From positions 53,524,991-53,588,990 of the forward strand of contig NC_079149.1 in the NCBI RefSeq assembly GCF_945859685.1: a stretch of DNA of 64,000 nt, read 5' to 3'. This DNA comes from Eupeodes corollae. Its lineage: Eukaryota > Arthropoda > Insecta > Diptera > Syrphidae. Made by a program: the position numbers and the translations under genes. The stretch's first letter is position 1. Each line of letters opens with the position of its first letter. Under the pieces are notes generated by a model that saw only the letters and a list, made by a program, of their open reading frames with translations, was not told the DNA's origin and did no database searches. Of the stretch, positions 32,617-44,958 are shown piece by piece.

Positions 32617-35600
32617 TTTTAGTATTTGTATTTATTATTATTATTATTTTTTACTTTAAACTTTTGTGTCGTATATTTTGTATGATTTTTTAATTTTGTA
32701 TATTTAAGATATTTTATTTAAAACAAACACAAAAACAATTGTAACCTTTCCCAAAGTGTCCCAAAAAATGAAACGCAACAAACCAAAAAAAAAAGAATTT
32801 ACGTAACTTTTTTATATATATAAAACAAAAAACAAAACAAAGAACAATGACTTAATATTATGAAACTATATAATTCCATTTTTTTAATTATTATTTATCG
32901 ATCTCAAATTTATTTATAAATTATTTAATTAAATTTTTGTGATTTTAAAAACGATTTTTTTATTTCACTTGCCATTTTGTAATGTTAAGTTTATAATAAG
33001 AACAAAAACGATATTTTAAATCAAAGAAAAACTAATTTATAATCGATAAGTCAAAACTTAAAATACTCAAAAGAATAATATAATATTTATTTATCGATGA
33101 TTGATACTCAAAAATTGAAAAAAAAAAAGAAACAGGGCCCAATTCGACATTTTCTAGTCTTGTTGAATAAAAATATAATTTAAATAAAAAGACGAGTTAT
33201 TTTTTTGAAAATAAACTCTGCCATACGCTGTAAGACGACAAATACATATGTTTAGTTATAAGAATTGAAAGAGTTTTTTATATATATATATATTTCAATG
33301 TTAATAAGGAATTAAGAAAGAAGAATAATGAGATGCAAATATCGACATAATATTTTGAATATATTTTTATAAAAAAAGAAAATAGTTTTTTAAGAATTTA
33401 TGTATGTATTTTTTCGAATTTTATTATGTACGGTATTTTAACATTTTATTTTATTCGTTCATCAATTAATTTGTCAGCGATTATATGCTTTTAAAAATCT
33501 CTACATTCAATTATAATACTTTGAGTTTTTAGTTTCTTCTACAAGTTTGTATATCATTTAATTTTATTTGATGTTTTTTTAATCAGAACTTATTTTGAAA
33601 CTTTCATAATTGACTTTGTCGATTTTCAAAAGAATTTAATAAAATTACCTGGCATGTCAATTCGAAAGTAAAAGATTTATGTAATAATAAAAAAACATCG
33701 TTCTTCCCTTCTACATTCCAAAGTTCCATATCATTTTGTATTTGTTCTTGAAGAAACTAAAACTTTTATGTATAATTATAATTTAATTTATGTAAAACAA
33801 AGAAAAATAATTTTAATATTTTTTTAAGACTTATTTATAATTCAGATTCGTTTGCTTTCTTCATAAATTAGTTTCTATATTATATTTTTTTTAATTATTT
33901 AAAGACAAATAAATTATTTCTCAGAATTGTGAAAACAAATCAATTAATTTTTTCTTAAATTTTCCTAAACCTTAAAATCGTAATCTTTCCTTCTAATCCA
34001 CTTTATTTTAATGGCGATAGTCTTTGAAAATTTTGGTGTTTATTGTTCGTTTAATAACTTATACAAAAAAAGCTGTACTAAAGTTTAAAATTATTAATTT
34101 TTTTTTCTTTTGTTTAACATAACTATAAAACTTGAATCACTTCGAACTCCAAAATAGATTTTTATAACTATAAAAGACAGGATTATAATACTTAACTATT
34201 TTAAAGTCTCCTTCTTTAGAAAAGAAAAAAAGAATACTGGTAGAGGGTATTTGAACAGATTTAAAGATATCAGAACTTCTTGAGTTTTATCGAGTTCTTT
34301 TTTAACTACAAAATAATAAATTTTTTTATTTTAATTTAAGTTTAATTTATCAGTATCACATTTTTTTTTTTGTGAAATCCTCACCAAAATTTCCAAAAAA
34401 TAAAAACAATCGCATCTTTCTTTAATTTTTTTTGTATTCCTTTTCAAATAAAAAAGTTTTTATTTGGTTCATTTAAACTTTCAAAAAAAAAATTAAATTT
34501 TCTCTCTCTTTTTGTTTTTCAGCTCAGAAAAACAATACAATTATAAAACGGGAGAGAATTTTTAATTTTAGAAAAAAAAGTAAAACAAATTTTTACTAAC
34601 CAAATAAAAATATTTCTTTTAGATTGTACGTTATTTACACACACAAACACCCTCAAATGGAAGAAGTCTCTTCAGCTCTAACTGTTGTATCCTGAATCTT
34701 CCTGCCTTCCCATATACTATCTATATGTGCATTCTAAACAAAATAAAAAGAGTATAAAACATATACGTAATTAATGATGGTTCAAGGGTTCCAAAACTTT
34801 CTTCTCAACATTTATATTTGTACTATTTTCCTATGATACTATTTTTTTCTTAACAATTTCTGCTAAAGTTAATATTTCTTTTTTCACTGTGCATCTTCTA
34901 TTATTATATTAATAATTATTTGTTTAAAATATCGCAAAGCTTTTGTATACAGAATCAAATCAAAAACAAAAATTTGTATCAGTATTACTCGTATTAATTA
35001 TGATCAGTGGTTTTGGAGTAAGGATAATAATTTATTCGCTTAAATAAGTTAATTATTTTCTGTTCAAATATAATATATAATATCACTTTGTCTATGTAAA
35101 AACAAAACAGTATCTTATATATATATATATCAATTATAAATTATTATAACTTTATAAATGTTTTATTGGAATTTTTTAAATTAAATAAAAACAACAAATT
35201 AAATTTTAAAATGCATACAATGTTTTTTATTTATCTTACTATTTTATTCCGCTCGTCAACATTTTGTTTGTTTAGTTGGTTTCTTCGCAATTTATTTTGT
35301 TTATATTTTTTGTTTGTTTTTCTTATTATTTTTTTTTTTAAATCAAATATGATGTACATACACTCACAAGTATCTTTTTTTTTATCCAGAAAAAAAAATA
35401 TAATTTGTTTTTTAAGTTTCAGTAGATTGAAAATGCGTGCTAGTTAGATTTTTTGTGTGTTTTAATAGAAATTGCATTCCGATTACATTTTCGTTTTTTG
35501 TTTCATCAAAATTACAAAAAAAAATTCATTCCAAAAAATTAAATTTGAACAAAAATTTAAAACATTATCAAACAAAACAAAGAAAACAAACACAAAACAA

Positions 35601-35628
35601 AACAAAAATCCATCATTAATTATTACAG
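32617..35628 (+). other. Spacer between cassettes 6 and 7
   Basis: 3 kb of very AT-rich 3' UTR and intergenic DNA with many AATAAA-like words. No finger exon or repeat of note is seen. The 93-codon open frame at 35166-35447 is Phe/Leu/Lys homopolymer translation and not a gene. Confidence 0.65.
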
Positions 35629-35891
35629 ATTTCTCATTATGGTATCAACACTCATGTGATCAATGTGGTAAATCATATAAAACACGTAAAAGCTTATCAC
35701 GTCATCGTCGATTTGAATGCCGTTTTACAACCGAACGTCCTCTATTTCAATGTCCTACGTGCAATTATGCTGCTAAACGTAGCGATAATCTAACCAAACA
35801 TATTAAAACACATTTTGCTAAATTACAAAAAGAATTTTTTCCATTAGCCGTAAAACTACAAAATAGTTACAATATGCCTGAAATGGCATAG
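35629..35891 (+). CDS. lola: lola 3' cassette 7: compact C2HC + C2H2 tail
   Basis: Acceptor AATTATTACAG ends at 35628; AT completes Asp. The 87-residue tail starts DFSLWYQHS and goes straight into finger 1, CDQCGKSYKTRKSLSRH with RRFEC (Cys10, Cys13, His26, Cys31). After RFTTERPLFQ comes finger 2, CPTCNYAAKRSDNLTKH with H-x3-H (Cys42, Cys45, His58, His62). It ends YNMPEMA-TAG 35889-35891. Predicted isoform is 526 residues. An open frame extends upstream of the acceptor through intron sequence, but that part is Lys/Asn/Gln junk and phase fixes the boundary. Finger 2 is most like that of the next cassette (xxAxKRxDNLxxHxxTH). Confidence 0.94.
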
Positions 35892-38800
35892 AACTTAAAA
35901 ATACAAAAAAAAAAAACAGCAACAAAATAATAAAGAACAAAAACTAGAATTTTTGTCAATCTACTAGCAATAAAATAAAACAATACTAATAACATATATT
36001 TTTTAACTTAACAAGAATCACAAATTTACATATTTTAAAACAAAACCAAACAATTTAAAAAGGAAAAACTATATAGATTCTATTTTTGCATGAAATATAT
36101 ACAAAGAATATATATACATTTACACTATATATATTTTTATATATGTATTAATATATATATATATATATATATCAACCTCTAGTTATTTATTCTTGAATAA
36201 TTAAAAGAAAAAAACAGTAACTTAACAATAATAAAAATACTCGTAAAATTAATTAATATTGAAGATTGATAAAAGAAGAATCTAATTATTAATTTGATAA
36301 ATTGGATATAATTATAAAATTTCGTGAACAATTATTTAAATTACTCGTAAAAAAAAAACATTTTTTGGAAAATATTTTATGTGACTGCTCTAAATGCATA
36401 TAATTTCCCTCTTGATAACGAAATGCTTGCCTTGGTTTATGGTGGAATATGTTGTGTTCTATGTAATAATATTTATTATGTTGCTTGTAATTAGTTATGA
36501 AAAGCTCAAAGTAAGACTACAAAAAACAATTTAAAAGCTATGGTGGAGGTTATAATATTATCTTAGTGCTTTAGCTTAGCAAAACTACTATCTAACTTTT
36601 TTTAAAGAAAAAATGGGAAGGGATTCTTAATTACCTCACATTCTTTCTAATAGGTACTAATTTTATTTTACTTTCAACTGAGTTAAGTGTAATTTTACTT
36701 TTACTCAAAAAAAAAACAAACATTTTCAGAATAGTTGAGTTTGCTGAATTGAATTGATTTGTATATTAAAAAAAAACCAATAGGTTTGAGATTAGATATG
36801 GACATTTCGGTTTAATCGATGTTTTCTAATTTAACACATTAAAGCCATACATTCCATTTTAAGGAGAAACTATTTAGATCTTGTATATGTTTTCTTTAAC
36901 TGGAGACTGTTAGGGGACAACTATGATATTTGCCAACAAAATGTATAAAGCCACTACCGAAAATCTAAAGCCATTGTTGCGTAATGAATTTAATTACAAC
37001 TAAAACTTATTCTTGTTGGTGAGTTTTTGTAAGATGATTTGAAATGTCTTTTTTTTTGTTAGATTCTGGTCAAACATTTATCAATGGGATTGGTTCAAAA
37101 TATCCTGCTTTAAATTTACCTGCTTGAAGTGAGTTGTGTTGTTTACTTTAAATTTGCTGCATTTAAAGGTTACTATAGCAATTTCGAACACACAAATATA
37201 CAAAACTGATAGTTACAACAACAATAAATCAATTTGGCTGTTGTTTAAAAATGATTCATAGAATTAACAAAATTAAACGATTTTTTTTCTAAAAAAACGT
37301 TTGTTTAGTTTGTTAGTTTTATGAATGTTAAAAAATATTTATAGCATAGTTTACTTTCTTAAAAATCAGTCTTAAGAAATAATGTTTTAGTTATTTCAGT
37401 AATTTGTGCCAAAAATATAAGACTTGAACTTTTAGAAATTTTATTTGACAGCTTATTCAGTTTTGAAATCTCATACAACTTGTCATTTAAGTTCCATTTT
37501 TAAAACGAAATTAAAACTGTTGTTTCAATCTTGTTATAGATTTCGTAAACTGATATTTGTTATAATTCTTACAACAATATATCAAATATAAATATGGATG
37601 TTAAAATTAGTTCGACAAAATTTAATTTTAATTTAAAAGATTGATAATATAGTGTTTCTTTCGTACTCTCAAAGAAGCAACCCTTCCCAAAAACAAGATT
37701 GGTTTTCAAGCAATACGTGACAGTTACCAGTGTTTTAGTTGCGGTTGCATCCAGTAAATATTAACTTAGTGAAATTCATAAAAATTATTATCATATTTCA
37801 AACTATAATACATGTTAATGGCAAATTAGTTTTTACTCATCAAATTTCAAATGGCTCAACAATCTATGTCGAAAATTTTCACTAACCGAACAATTATAGA
37901 GCAAATATGAAAAGGAAATCCCTGCTAAATTCAATATTTCTTATACAAAATGACAAAAAAAGGTTATCTTTTTAAATTCATAATAATTAAACAAACAATT
38001 CAAGAAGCACATATTCTTGAGTGTATTCAACATTTTTGTTTATAGGGATTAAAATTGACCCGAATTCTTCTTTTAAATATTTTATATTTTAAAAGTCGGT
38101 TTATGCTAACTTTTTGATATCTAATGCATTACAAACTATATCAATCAAAATACAAAAATGTTTATCAGACACGAACATTTTAAATAATTAAAAGCTAATT
38201 CACAAGTGACAAGCTGTAATAAGCTTATTTTAAGACAATCTAAGTCGAAAAAACCATTTGAAAGCCCCAAAAACTATTTGTAAATTCACAATGAATTACA
38301 ATATATTAATTATTGTTTTCCTCCATAATACAAGTAAAAATTATAAAAATTACAGAAGTTTTTCAATTTTGAGAACAAAATAAATATAACCAAAATGAAA
38401 ACAAAAATATTCCATTTATAAACAAATGCAAGGGAACAAAATATTGGGAACCATATGGGAAATGAGCATTCACCAAAATAAAAAAAAACATATTTGGTAC
38501 ACACATACTTTTGGCAAAATATATATTTTTTAAAAAATTAATATATCGATACAAAATTAAACGAAAACAAAAAATTAATATACCCTACAAAACTATAACT
38601 TAAACTAAAATTTAAATTAAAAATAAAAATACACATATATATGCCTATTTTTTATAATCGTATTTGGAAAAGGAACAAAATATAAAAGAGTAAAACAAAA
38701 AAGTAAAAAAAAATCAAAAAAAAACATTCCACTAATATTAAGAAATTTAATTTAACTTAACATTTAATCACATTATATACCTAAAAACCTATGTTTTATT

Positions 38801-39382
38801 AACAAACTTTTCTAGTCGTATAGTTTTAATAATATTATTGCTAATTTATTTGAATGTGTTTAATTATTATTATTATTATGTATATCCACTACAATATTTA
38901 CACTTAATTTAATATTATTTAAAAATGCATTCCATTGAAATTTTTAAATTATTTCGCAAAACCCTTTTATTATCTTAAATGTTTGTACCTTTATTATAAC
39001 CTACATCCCAACAAAAAAAAAAACGAAAAATATTTACATAAATTAAATCTATTTGTTTTTGTTGCAAGTATACATTAATTTTGTTTTTTTATTTATTTAA
39101 CTTTATTATTCAATTTGTTTGTAATGTGTATATTTTCTATTCTCAAACAAAATTAAACTATCACAAATTTAATAAAACAAAACCATCTCAACAATTCAAA
39201 CTCAACTCTTCATTAAATTCACAAAACATTAATTTTTGTCCTTTTTTGATTATAATATTTTTTTTCTCTTGAACAAAAAAAAAAACAGTTTTTGAATTCC
39301 AATTTTTTCAAAAAAAATAATAAGAAACTAAAGTTACAAAAAAAAAGAAACACAAAAGAAAACAATTTAAATTCTTTTTTAG
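35892..39382 (+). other. Spacer between cassettes 7 and 8
   Basis: 3.5 kb of AT-rich 3' UTR and intergenic DNA. It includes a 22-base AT dinucleotide run at 36151-36172. No finger exon is recognised on either strand. Confidence 0.65.
36151..36172. repeat. AT dinucleotide microsatellite
   Basis: Eleven uninterrupted AT units within the inferred cassette 7 3' UTR. Confidence 0.95.
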
Positions 39383-39765
39383 ATTTTCTTCCGTCAATAC
39401 TTAATGAAGAAGGCCATCATCAACCATCATCGCCACCACCAACAATACCACCCCAACAGAACCAACAACAACAACATCAACAACATGATTTTCAACAACA
39501 CCATCCTCCTTATCAGCCACAACAATCCGTGCAACCTCAAAAACGGTTTAGCTGCCAATTTTGTGGCAAGACATACGCTTCACGCGGCACTCTGGGTCGG
39601 CACACGCGTTACGAATGCCCCCACATTAGTGCCACACCTCAATTCCAATGCCCCCATTGTGATTTTGCAACAAAACGCAAAGACAATCTCAAGTGTCATG
39701 TAATAACTCATTTGAAACGTAGAAGATCCTCGTTTAAGGAAGATTCGTTTTTTGAAAATTTTTAA
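39383..39765 (+). CDS. lola: lola 3' cassette 8: Pro/Gln/His linker and C2HC + C2H2 fingers
   Basis: Acceptor CTTTTTTAG ends at 39382; AT completes Asp (DFLPSILNEEG). A Pro/Gln/His-rich spacer of about 45 residues leads to finger 1, CQFCGKTYASRGTLGRH with TRYEC. The linker PHISATPQFQ follows, then finger 2, CPHCDFATKRKDNLKCH with H-x3-H. The C-terminus is basic then acidic (KRRRSSFKEDSFFENF) and stops with TAA at 39763-39765. The 127-residue tail predicts a 566-residue isoform. Similarity of finger 2 and of the longer inter-finger linker to cassette 7 suggests these neighbours arose by duplication. Confidence 0.94.
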
Positions 39766-42066
39766 TACATCTTCAAGTGCTTTGATGGAAACATAAACAA
39801 AAACAATTTAAAAACAAAAAACTAAACATTAAGTATTAATTTATTAAAACAGTTCATTTAACAAAACAAAAAAAAACATACATATAGTGCCTGAATAAAA
39901 TGCTTAACAGAAAATATTTATTTAAATAACAAAAACAAAAAAAGAAACTTAACAAATAGAAAATATATACACTAAATGAAACGTCTTATAAAAAACAACT
40001 AAAAACTAAAATTATATCACAGAGGTAAATTAAAGATAAAAATTCAGAGATTATTATAAATAATTGTTATTAAGTGAAAATAGTAATGAAAATTATTAAA
40101 CCAAATTTTTGGGTTTGCGAAAAAAACATGCCAAATTTAGTAATGTTAAGGATAGATATGATACCAAATTGATAGTCGTATAGTTTCTAAGAATAGATTT
40201 GAAAATACACTGACAGTGGAATATTTTTTTTTTTAAATTCGGTACATACATATTTTTACTTTTAAACTTTGGGAGTCTGGACACACTTGCGTGAAAAATA
40301 CTTCATTTTGATGGACTTATCAATATTTTTCAGCCATTCACTAAGTTAAGTTTATTCCAATTCTATATCTTTGACAATGACCATGATTGACAAAGGGTTG
40401 TTTTTTAAAATTAAACAATTTGCTAATATTTTGAATTTTTTCTCTTTTGAAAAAATCTGAATTTTAAATTTTGAACTATTTTAAAAAAAACTTCAAATAT
40501 TAAGCTCTTGCTGTTGTCATTTCGCTTTTATCAATAGTTACGAGTATGTTATAAAATCATAAATAATTTTTAGTTTTTCTAACAAATTATTTGGAGCTCT
40601 TATTTTTAACGCTCTAATATTTGTTTTCTAAAGTGTTATTTTTGAAAAACCATACTTCAGAACTTTTGTCGGAACTGTACCTTTTGTTTGATTTTTGTAA
40701 GTAGAGTGTTCAAAATCATTTATTGAAATCTTATGATAAATCAATTGTACTTAAAACTTACATTTTTGAACGCTCAACTTGCATTTTTTTGAACAAAACA
40801 AAAATAAAAAAAATATTCCATTGTGTCATTTTTGGGTGTAAATCTATAGTGCTTAAGTTATTTAACTAAAACTGTAAACTGTAAAATTGTTCCTGCTTTT
40901 TAAGTATTTCGAAAGCAATAAAAGTCATGCATACAAAATAAGAAAGATTGACTTATACTTTCGTGCAACTTGAGTACAATTCAAACAAAAAAAAAAAAAA
41001 AAAAAAAAAACAAACAAATTGTGTTATATGTATTATTATTAATTTATTAAACAAAACAAACAAAATAACAAAACGGAAATCGTATCTCTTTTTAGCATTT
41101 AAGTTAATTATTTTAAATTATAATAATGCTAATTTATTTAATTTTAACAACAATAATAATAATTATATAAAAAAAATCCATTGGTATTGTAAAACTTTAT
41201 TTTTCTACATGAATAAAATTTATAAATTTTTTCTCACCGAAAAAAAAAACACCAAAAGAAAAAAAACTGTTTTCTTCTGTAATCGATTTAATTTATTTTT
41301 ATGTTTAAATTTTCATAAATATCTTTTTTTTTTGTTTATTTTATAATCATGGATATTTTCAGAGTTTCTTTAAACAATGAATCAAAACTAAAAAAATACT
41401 TAAAAAAGTCATAATCGCTTCATCATCATCCTCATGAACTCACCACCACATGCATCGCTCCCTCCATGCCAGCATCACAGCATATACAAATATATATAAA
41501 CATATGTATGTTTATATTGAAAATAACACAAAAGCGTAACGTAAAAAAAACCAAAATTGTAAATATGCCATACTTATAATTATATTTATATATACATATT
41601 TATATATATATTATTTTTAAACTTTTTTATTTATTTCTCAAATCCGTTGTTTGTATAGTTTTTTTTTTTCTTAAATTTTGTTTTGCTTTTATTTTTTTCA
41701 AAACTTTACTTAACTAAATTTGTTTTATTTTGCGCAGATAAAAAACAACAACAAAACAAATTTTATAACTTTGTTTAGAGCATTTAAATTAGGTTTTTAA
41801 TTTGTTAATATCTCTTTGATTTTGTTTTGTGAAAGCTTTAAATTAATTTAGTTTAATTCTTTTTTTTAACTAAAAATTAAAAAAATAATAATATTTTATT
41901 TTTGAAAATGACTGAAAAATAAATAGATATATATATATTTATATTTAGAAACTTTTCTACGATACAGATAAAATAAATATAATATAACATAATTCTTATA
42001 ATTGATATAATTAGTTGTATTTTTCTTTGTAAAATCCATAACAAAGTTATTAAAAAATTATTTCAG
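39766..42066 (+). other. Spacer between cassettes 8 and 9
   Basis: AT-rich 3' UTR and intergenic sequence, with a 24-base A run at 40987-41010. The 132-codon open frame at 40948-41346 is made of Lys/Asn/Phe homopolymer-like sequence and is not accepted as a gene. Confidence 0.65.
40987..41010 (+). repeat. 24-base poly-A run
   Basis: Uninterrupted A tract; prone to length error and polymorphism. Confidence 0.95.
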
Positions 42067-42274
42067 GTCGAAGAAGTTCAACAACATCAAGTCAAACACC
42101 ACCTCCATCGTCGGGTACACCAAATCCAAATCAACCCTTTATCAGAGATTATTGGTACGAGCTGAAGTTTTCTGATTTATTTAAGTTCATCAATCCAGAC
42201 GGAAGATATCAGTGTCCAAGATTCAATTGTTTAAAAAGCTATAAAGATGCTAGTTCATTACAGAGACATATCAG
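42067..42274 (+). CDS. lola: lola 3' cassette 9, exon a: linker and most of finger 1
   Basis: Acceptor AATTATTTCAG ends at 42066; GT completes Gly. It encodes GRRSSTTSSQTPPPSSG, then PNQPFIRDYWYELKFSDLF and KFINPDGRYQ, and the start of finger 1, CPRFNCLKSYKDASSLQRH. The Cys pair has four residues between, not two. The exon ends HIR in phase 2 at donor ATCAG/GTGCGT. The intron therefore falls inside finger 1, between its His and its last Cys, whereas the other split finger cassettes are cut before the fingers. It has no Met-initiated frame, so simple open-frame searches overlook it. Confidence 0.92.
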
Positions 42275-44840
42275 GTGCGTTTTGTTTCGTTTTTTTTTTA
42301 AGTTTTAATACATTATATTTAAGATAAATATACGAACATTCATAGGTAACCTTAAGATTTATTTGATGTTTAAGTTTAGTTAGTTTTGATATTTTTAATT
42401 GAATTTTCGACACCACAATAAATTGGACTCTTTTGAGAGTTTAATATTTTATTTGACTTAGATTTCATGATTTAAAAGAGATAGGAAAGTGAGCCATAGG
42501 TTTTAAATAATGATAAAAAGACCATTTTTAAAAATGATAAAACATCAAAATGAGTATTCTCAAAATATTTTCCAATATGTCCACCAATAAAATGGTGTTT
42601 TCGATGCGTTTTAAAATAGTAAAAGAATTCGAAATCTGAGATTTCAATTCAAATCTTAAAAAAAGAGAAATGATGCATTTTCCAAAAAGAAATTTCCCAT
42701 CGGAAAATGTTAATATTAAGTTTTAAGTGCAAAAACTAGGAAAAATTAAAACTATCAATTCGAAATAGGTTTGCGGCCTAAAATCGATCAGAAATTGGTA
42801 TATTGGCCTTCTCGTTTTCTCACTTTTTAAATTAAAAGCCCAGTAATTTGTGCATTGTTTTCTATTTCTATGTAGAATCTGTATTACAATTTTTTTCTTA
42901 TTGGACAAAAATGAAAATTGTAACAGTAAAAATTCACGATGTAAATTTTTGAATTGTCAAATTTTACTAACCTATGAAAAGAAAACATTATATTACAGTT
43001 TTAATATTCATCACAAGTGTTACTGTCGAAAATGTAGCTATTAAATAATTTTTTGAACTAATCAATTCAAGCAGTAGCATTTTTTTTGCGCGAAATCAAT
43101 AGTTATATAATTTTTTTACGAGTAGTATTACTTTCTGAAAACAGCATAAATGTTGTTTTTATTTTTGATTGAAGTTTGAGTAAAATTGCGTATTTGAAAA
43201 GTAATCGGTTACATAATCAAAAATAATCACCGATGACTATTCAATTTTGTCAATTTTGACATTCCTACCATATATTAAAAATTTCAAAAAATCTTTTCTA
43301 TCCCACCGTAACTCAGTCATTTGATATTGTAATCGCTATTTAAATGTTTGTTAAAAGACAATAATTTTTCAAAATATTATCCGATACAGTAAATACAAAT
43401 GTCATATTTGACATTTAAGTATGTAGATGAATGCTTATAGTTTCGATTAAAATATCTCTTCTTTTTCAGAAGCAGAACTGTAATTTTTACAAGTTTAACC
43501 TCTTCGAAGAGTACAGAAAGCTAGAGTCCTAGGTACATAGTTTGATGAAAAAATTATAAAAACCAACTTTGCTTAAATCTTATCTTCACTTCTTCAACTA
43601 GTTCAACATTTTGGAAATATCGATTAGCTTTAGTGAAGTAGTTAAGTAACCTTCATATAGGTTCAGATTTAAGTGTCTTACTTTAATATTTTTTAAAGGC
43701 CTAATTTAATATTTTGCTGGATACATCTAAGTGTCTCAGTCTAGTTTGCTCCAATTCAATCTCTAGGTACAGAGGCTGAACTATCATTCTATAAAACTGC
43801 AATTGTAAAAACTTAGCTATTAAATTTTAAAACTTTTTGTCAGTAATTTTTTACGACTTGAATTAATTCAGTATTCAAAAGTACATAAAAGAAACAAGTG
43901 TAGTTAGTCAAACCTGATATACCAAATAATTTCATCGCATAGATCATTCATTTTAAAAAGAGGTAATTTAAAACATTGCATTTCAAAATATTTTACTAAT
44001 TTAGATTGACCAACATTCTTTTCTCACGCCTCATTTGATTAAAAGTATGTTCTTGATTAAAACAGTCCCTAACTGGCATAATATGTAAGATATGTGTATA
44101 TTTTTAAAATCTTTAGAAGTTAATTTATACCTGGCGTTATAATAAATTTTAACGTCCATTGTTGTAACTATGAAAAATGCTAAAGCAATTATTAAATTAT
44201 AGATTTCGAAAATCTCTTTTTTTAACTTAAGACACTCGTAAATGTCAGTTTAACTTTTGCAAGCATATATTTTCTCATTAGAAACTAAAAAAGGTTAAAA
44301 AAATAAACTTTACAAATAGCACAATTGATTTCTAAAAAGATTATGTCTAGATCTGTAAATTAAGTTTTGCTACCCTTATACAAATTAACAATTTTTAAAA
44401 TTAATGTAAGGTAGAAATTTCATAATTCAAAACTTTAGGATACTAATTCAGGCAAATCAGAAATTACCTATCAAGTAGCTAAAAGTCTATAAACCGAGTC
44501 ATATATTCTATGTCACCTAAAAAACAGAAATAAAAGGATTCTCTTAAGAGAAATTGAAAAATACTTTGAGAACATCAAAGACAGTTATCAAACTTCACAT
44601 TTCGTCTGAGAGTCTTCGTCGTCGTAGATAGAAATCAAAACATTAAGCTAGTGGATTTCTTGACGGCAGATTTGAAGCAAATCTTGAAACCAAAAAATCC
44701 AAAATCAGTAAATTCTAGCGAAAACACTTTTTACACTAATTTAAACAACTAAAATGCCTTTTATAGTTCAAAATTTTTAAAACTTAAACTTGAAAACAAA
44801 ATTTAAAAAAAATTCTCTTTTACATTTTGTCAATCCTTAG
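42275..44840 (+). other. lola: Intron inside cassette 9
   Basis: A 2,566-base AT-rich intron from GTGCGT to AATCCTTAG. Nothing else is recognised; a short frame ending HHKCYCRKCSY near 43000-43044 has a Cys pair but no His partners. Confidence 0.75.
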
Positions 44841-44958
44841 ATACGAATGCGGTGGACAAAAGAAATTTCGTTGCCTCATGTGCGCCAAAGCATTTTCACA
44901 AAGCTCCCACCTAAAAAGGCACCTAGAATCTGGTGTTTGTGTCAAATATTATTTATGA
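44841..44958 (+). CDS. lola: lola 3' cassette 9, exon b: end of finger 1 and finger 2
   Basis: The split codon AG/A gives Arg; YEC supplies the final Cys of finger 1. After GGQKKFR comes finger 2, CLMCAKAFSQSSHLKRH then LESGVC, whose fourth ligand is Cys with H-x5-C spacing, so both fingers are C2HC. It ends VKYYL-TGA 44956-44958. The tail totals 108 residues and the isoform 547. The splice acceptor AATCCTTAG is good and the frame across the junction is uninterrupted. This short exon is coding only in the context of exon a. Confidence 0.93.

Noticed and set aside
35166..35447. 93-codon frame with apparent membrane segments
   Set aside because: Hydrophobic appearance comes from T-rich intron translated as Phe/Leu; ends before a proper lola acceptor at 35628.
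40948..41346. 132-codon plus-strand open frame
   Set aside because: Made of Lys, Asn, Phe and Leu runs from poly-A/T tracts; starts near a 24-base A run; no domain or splice context.
42850..43044. Frame ending in CYCRKCSY as a decayed finger exon
   Set aside because: Cys pair only, no His ligands, no phase-1 acceptor leading into it; lies inside the cassette 9 intron.
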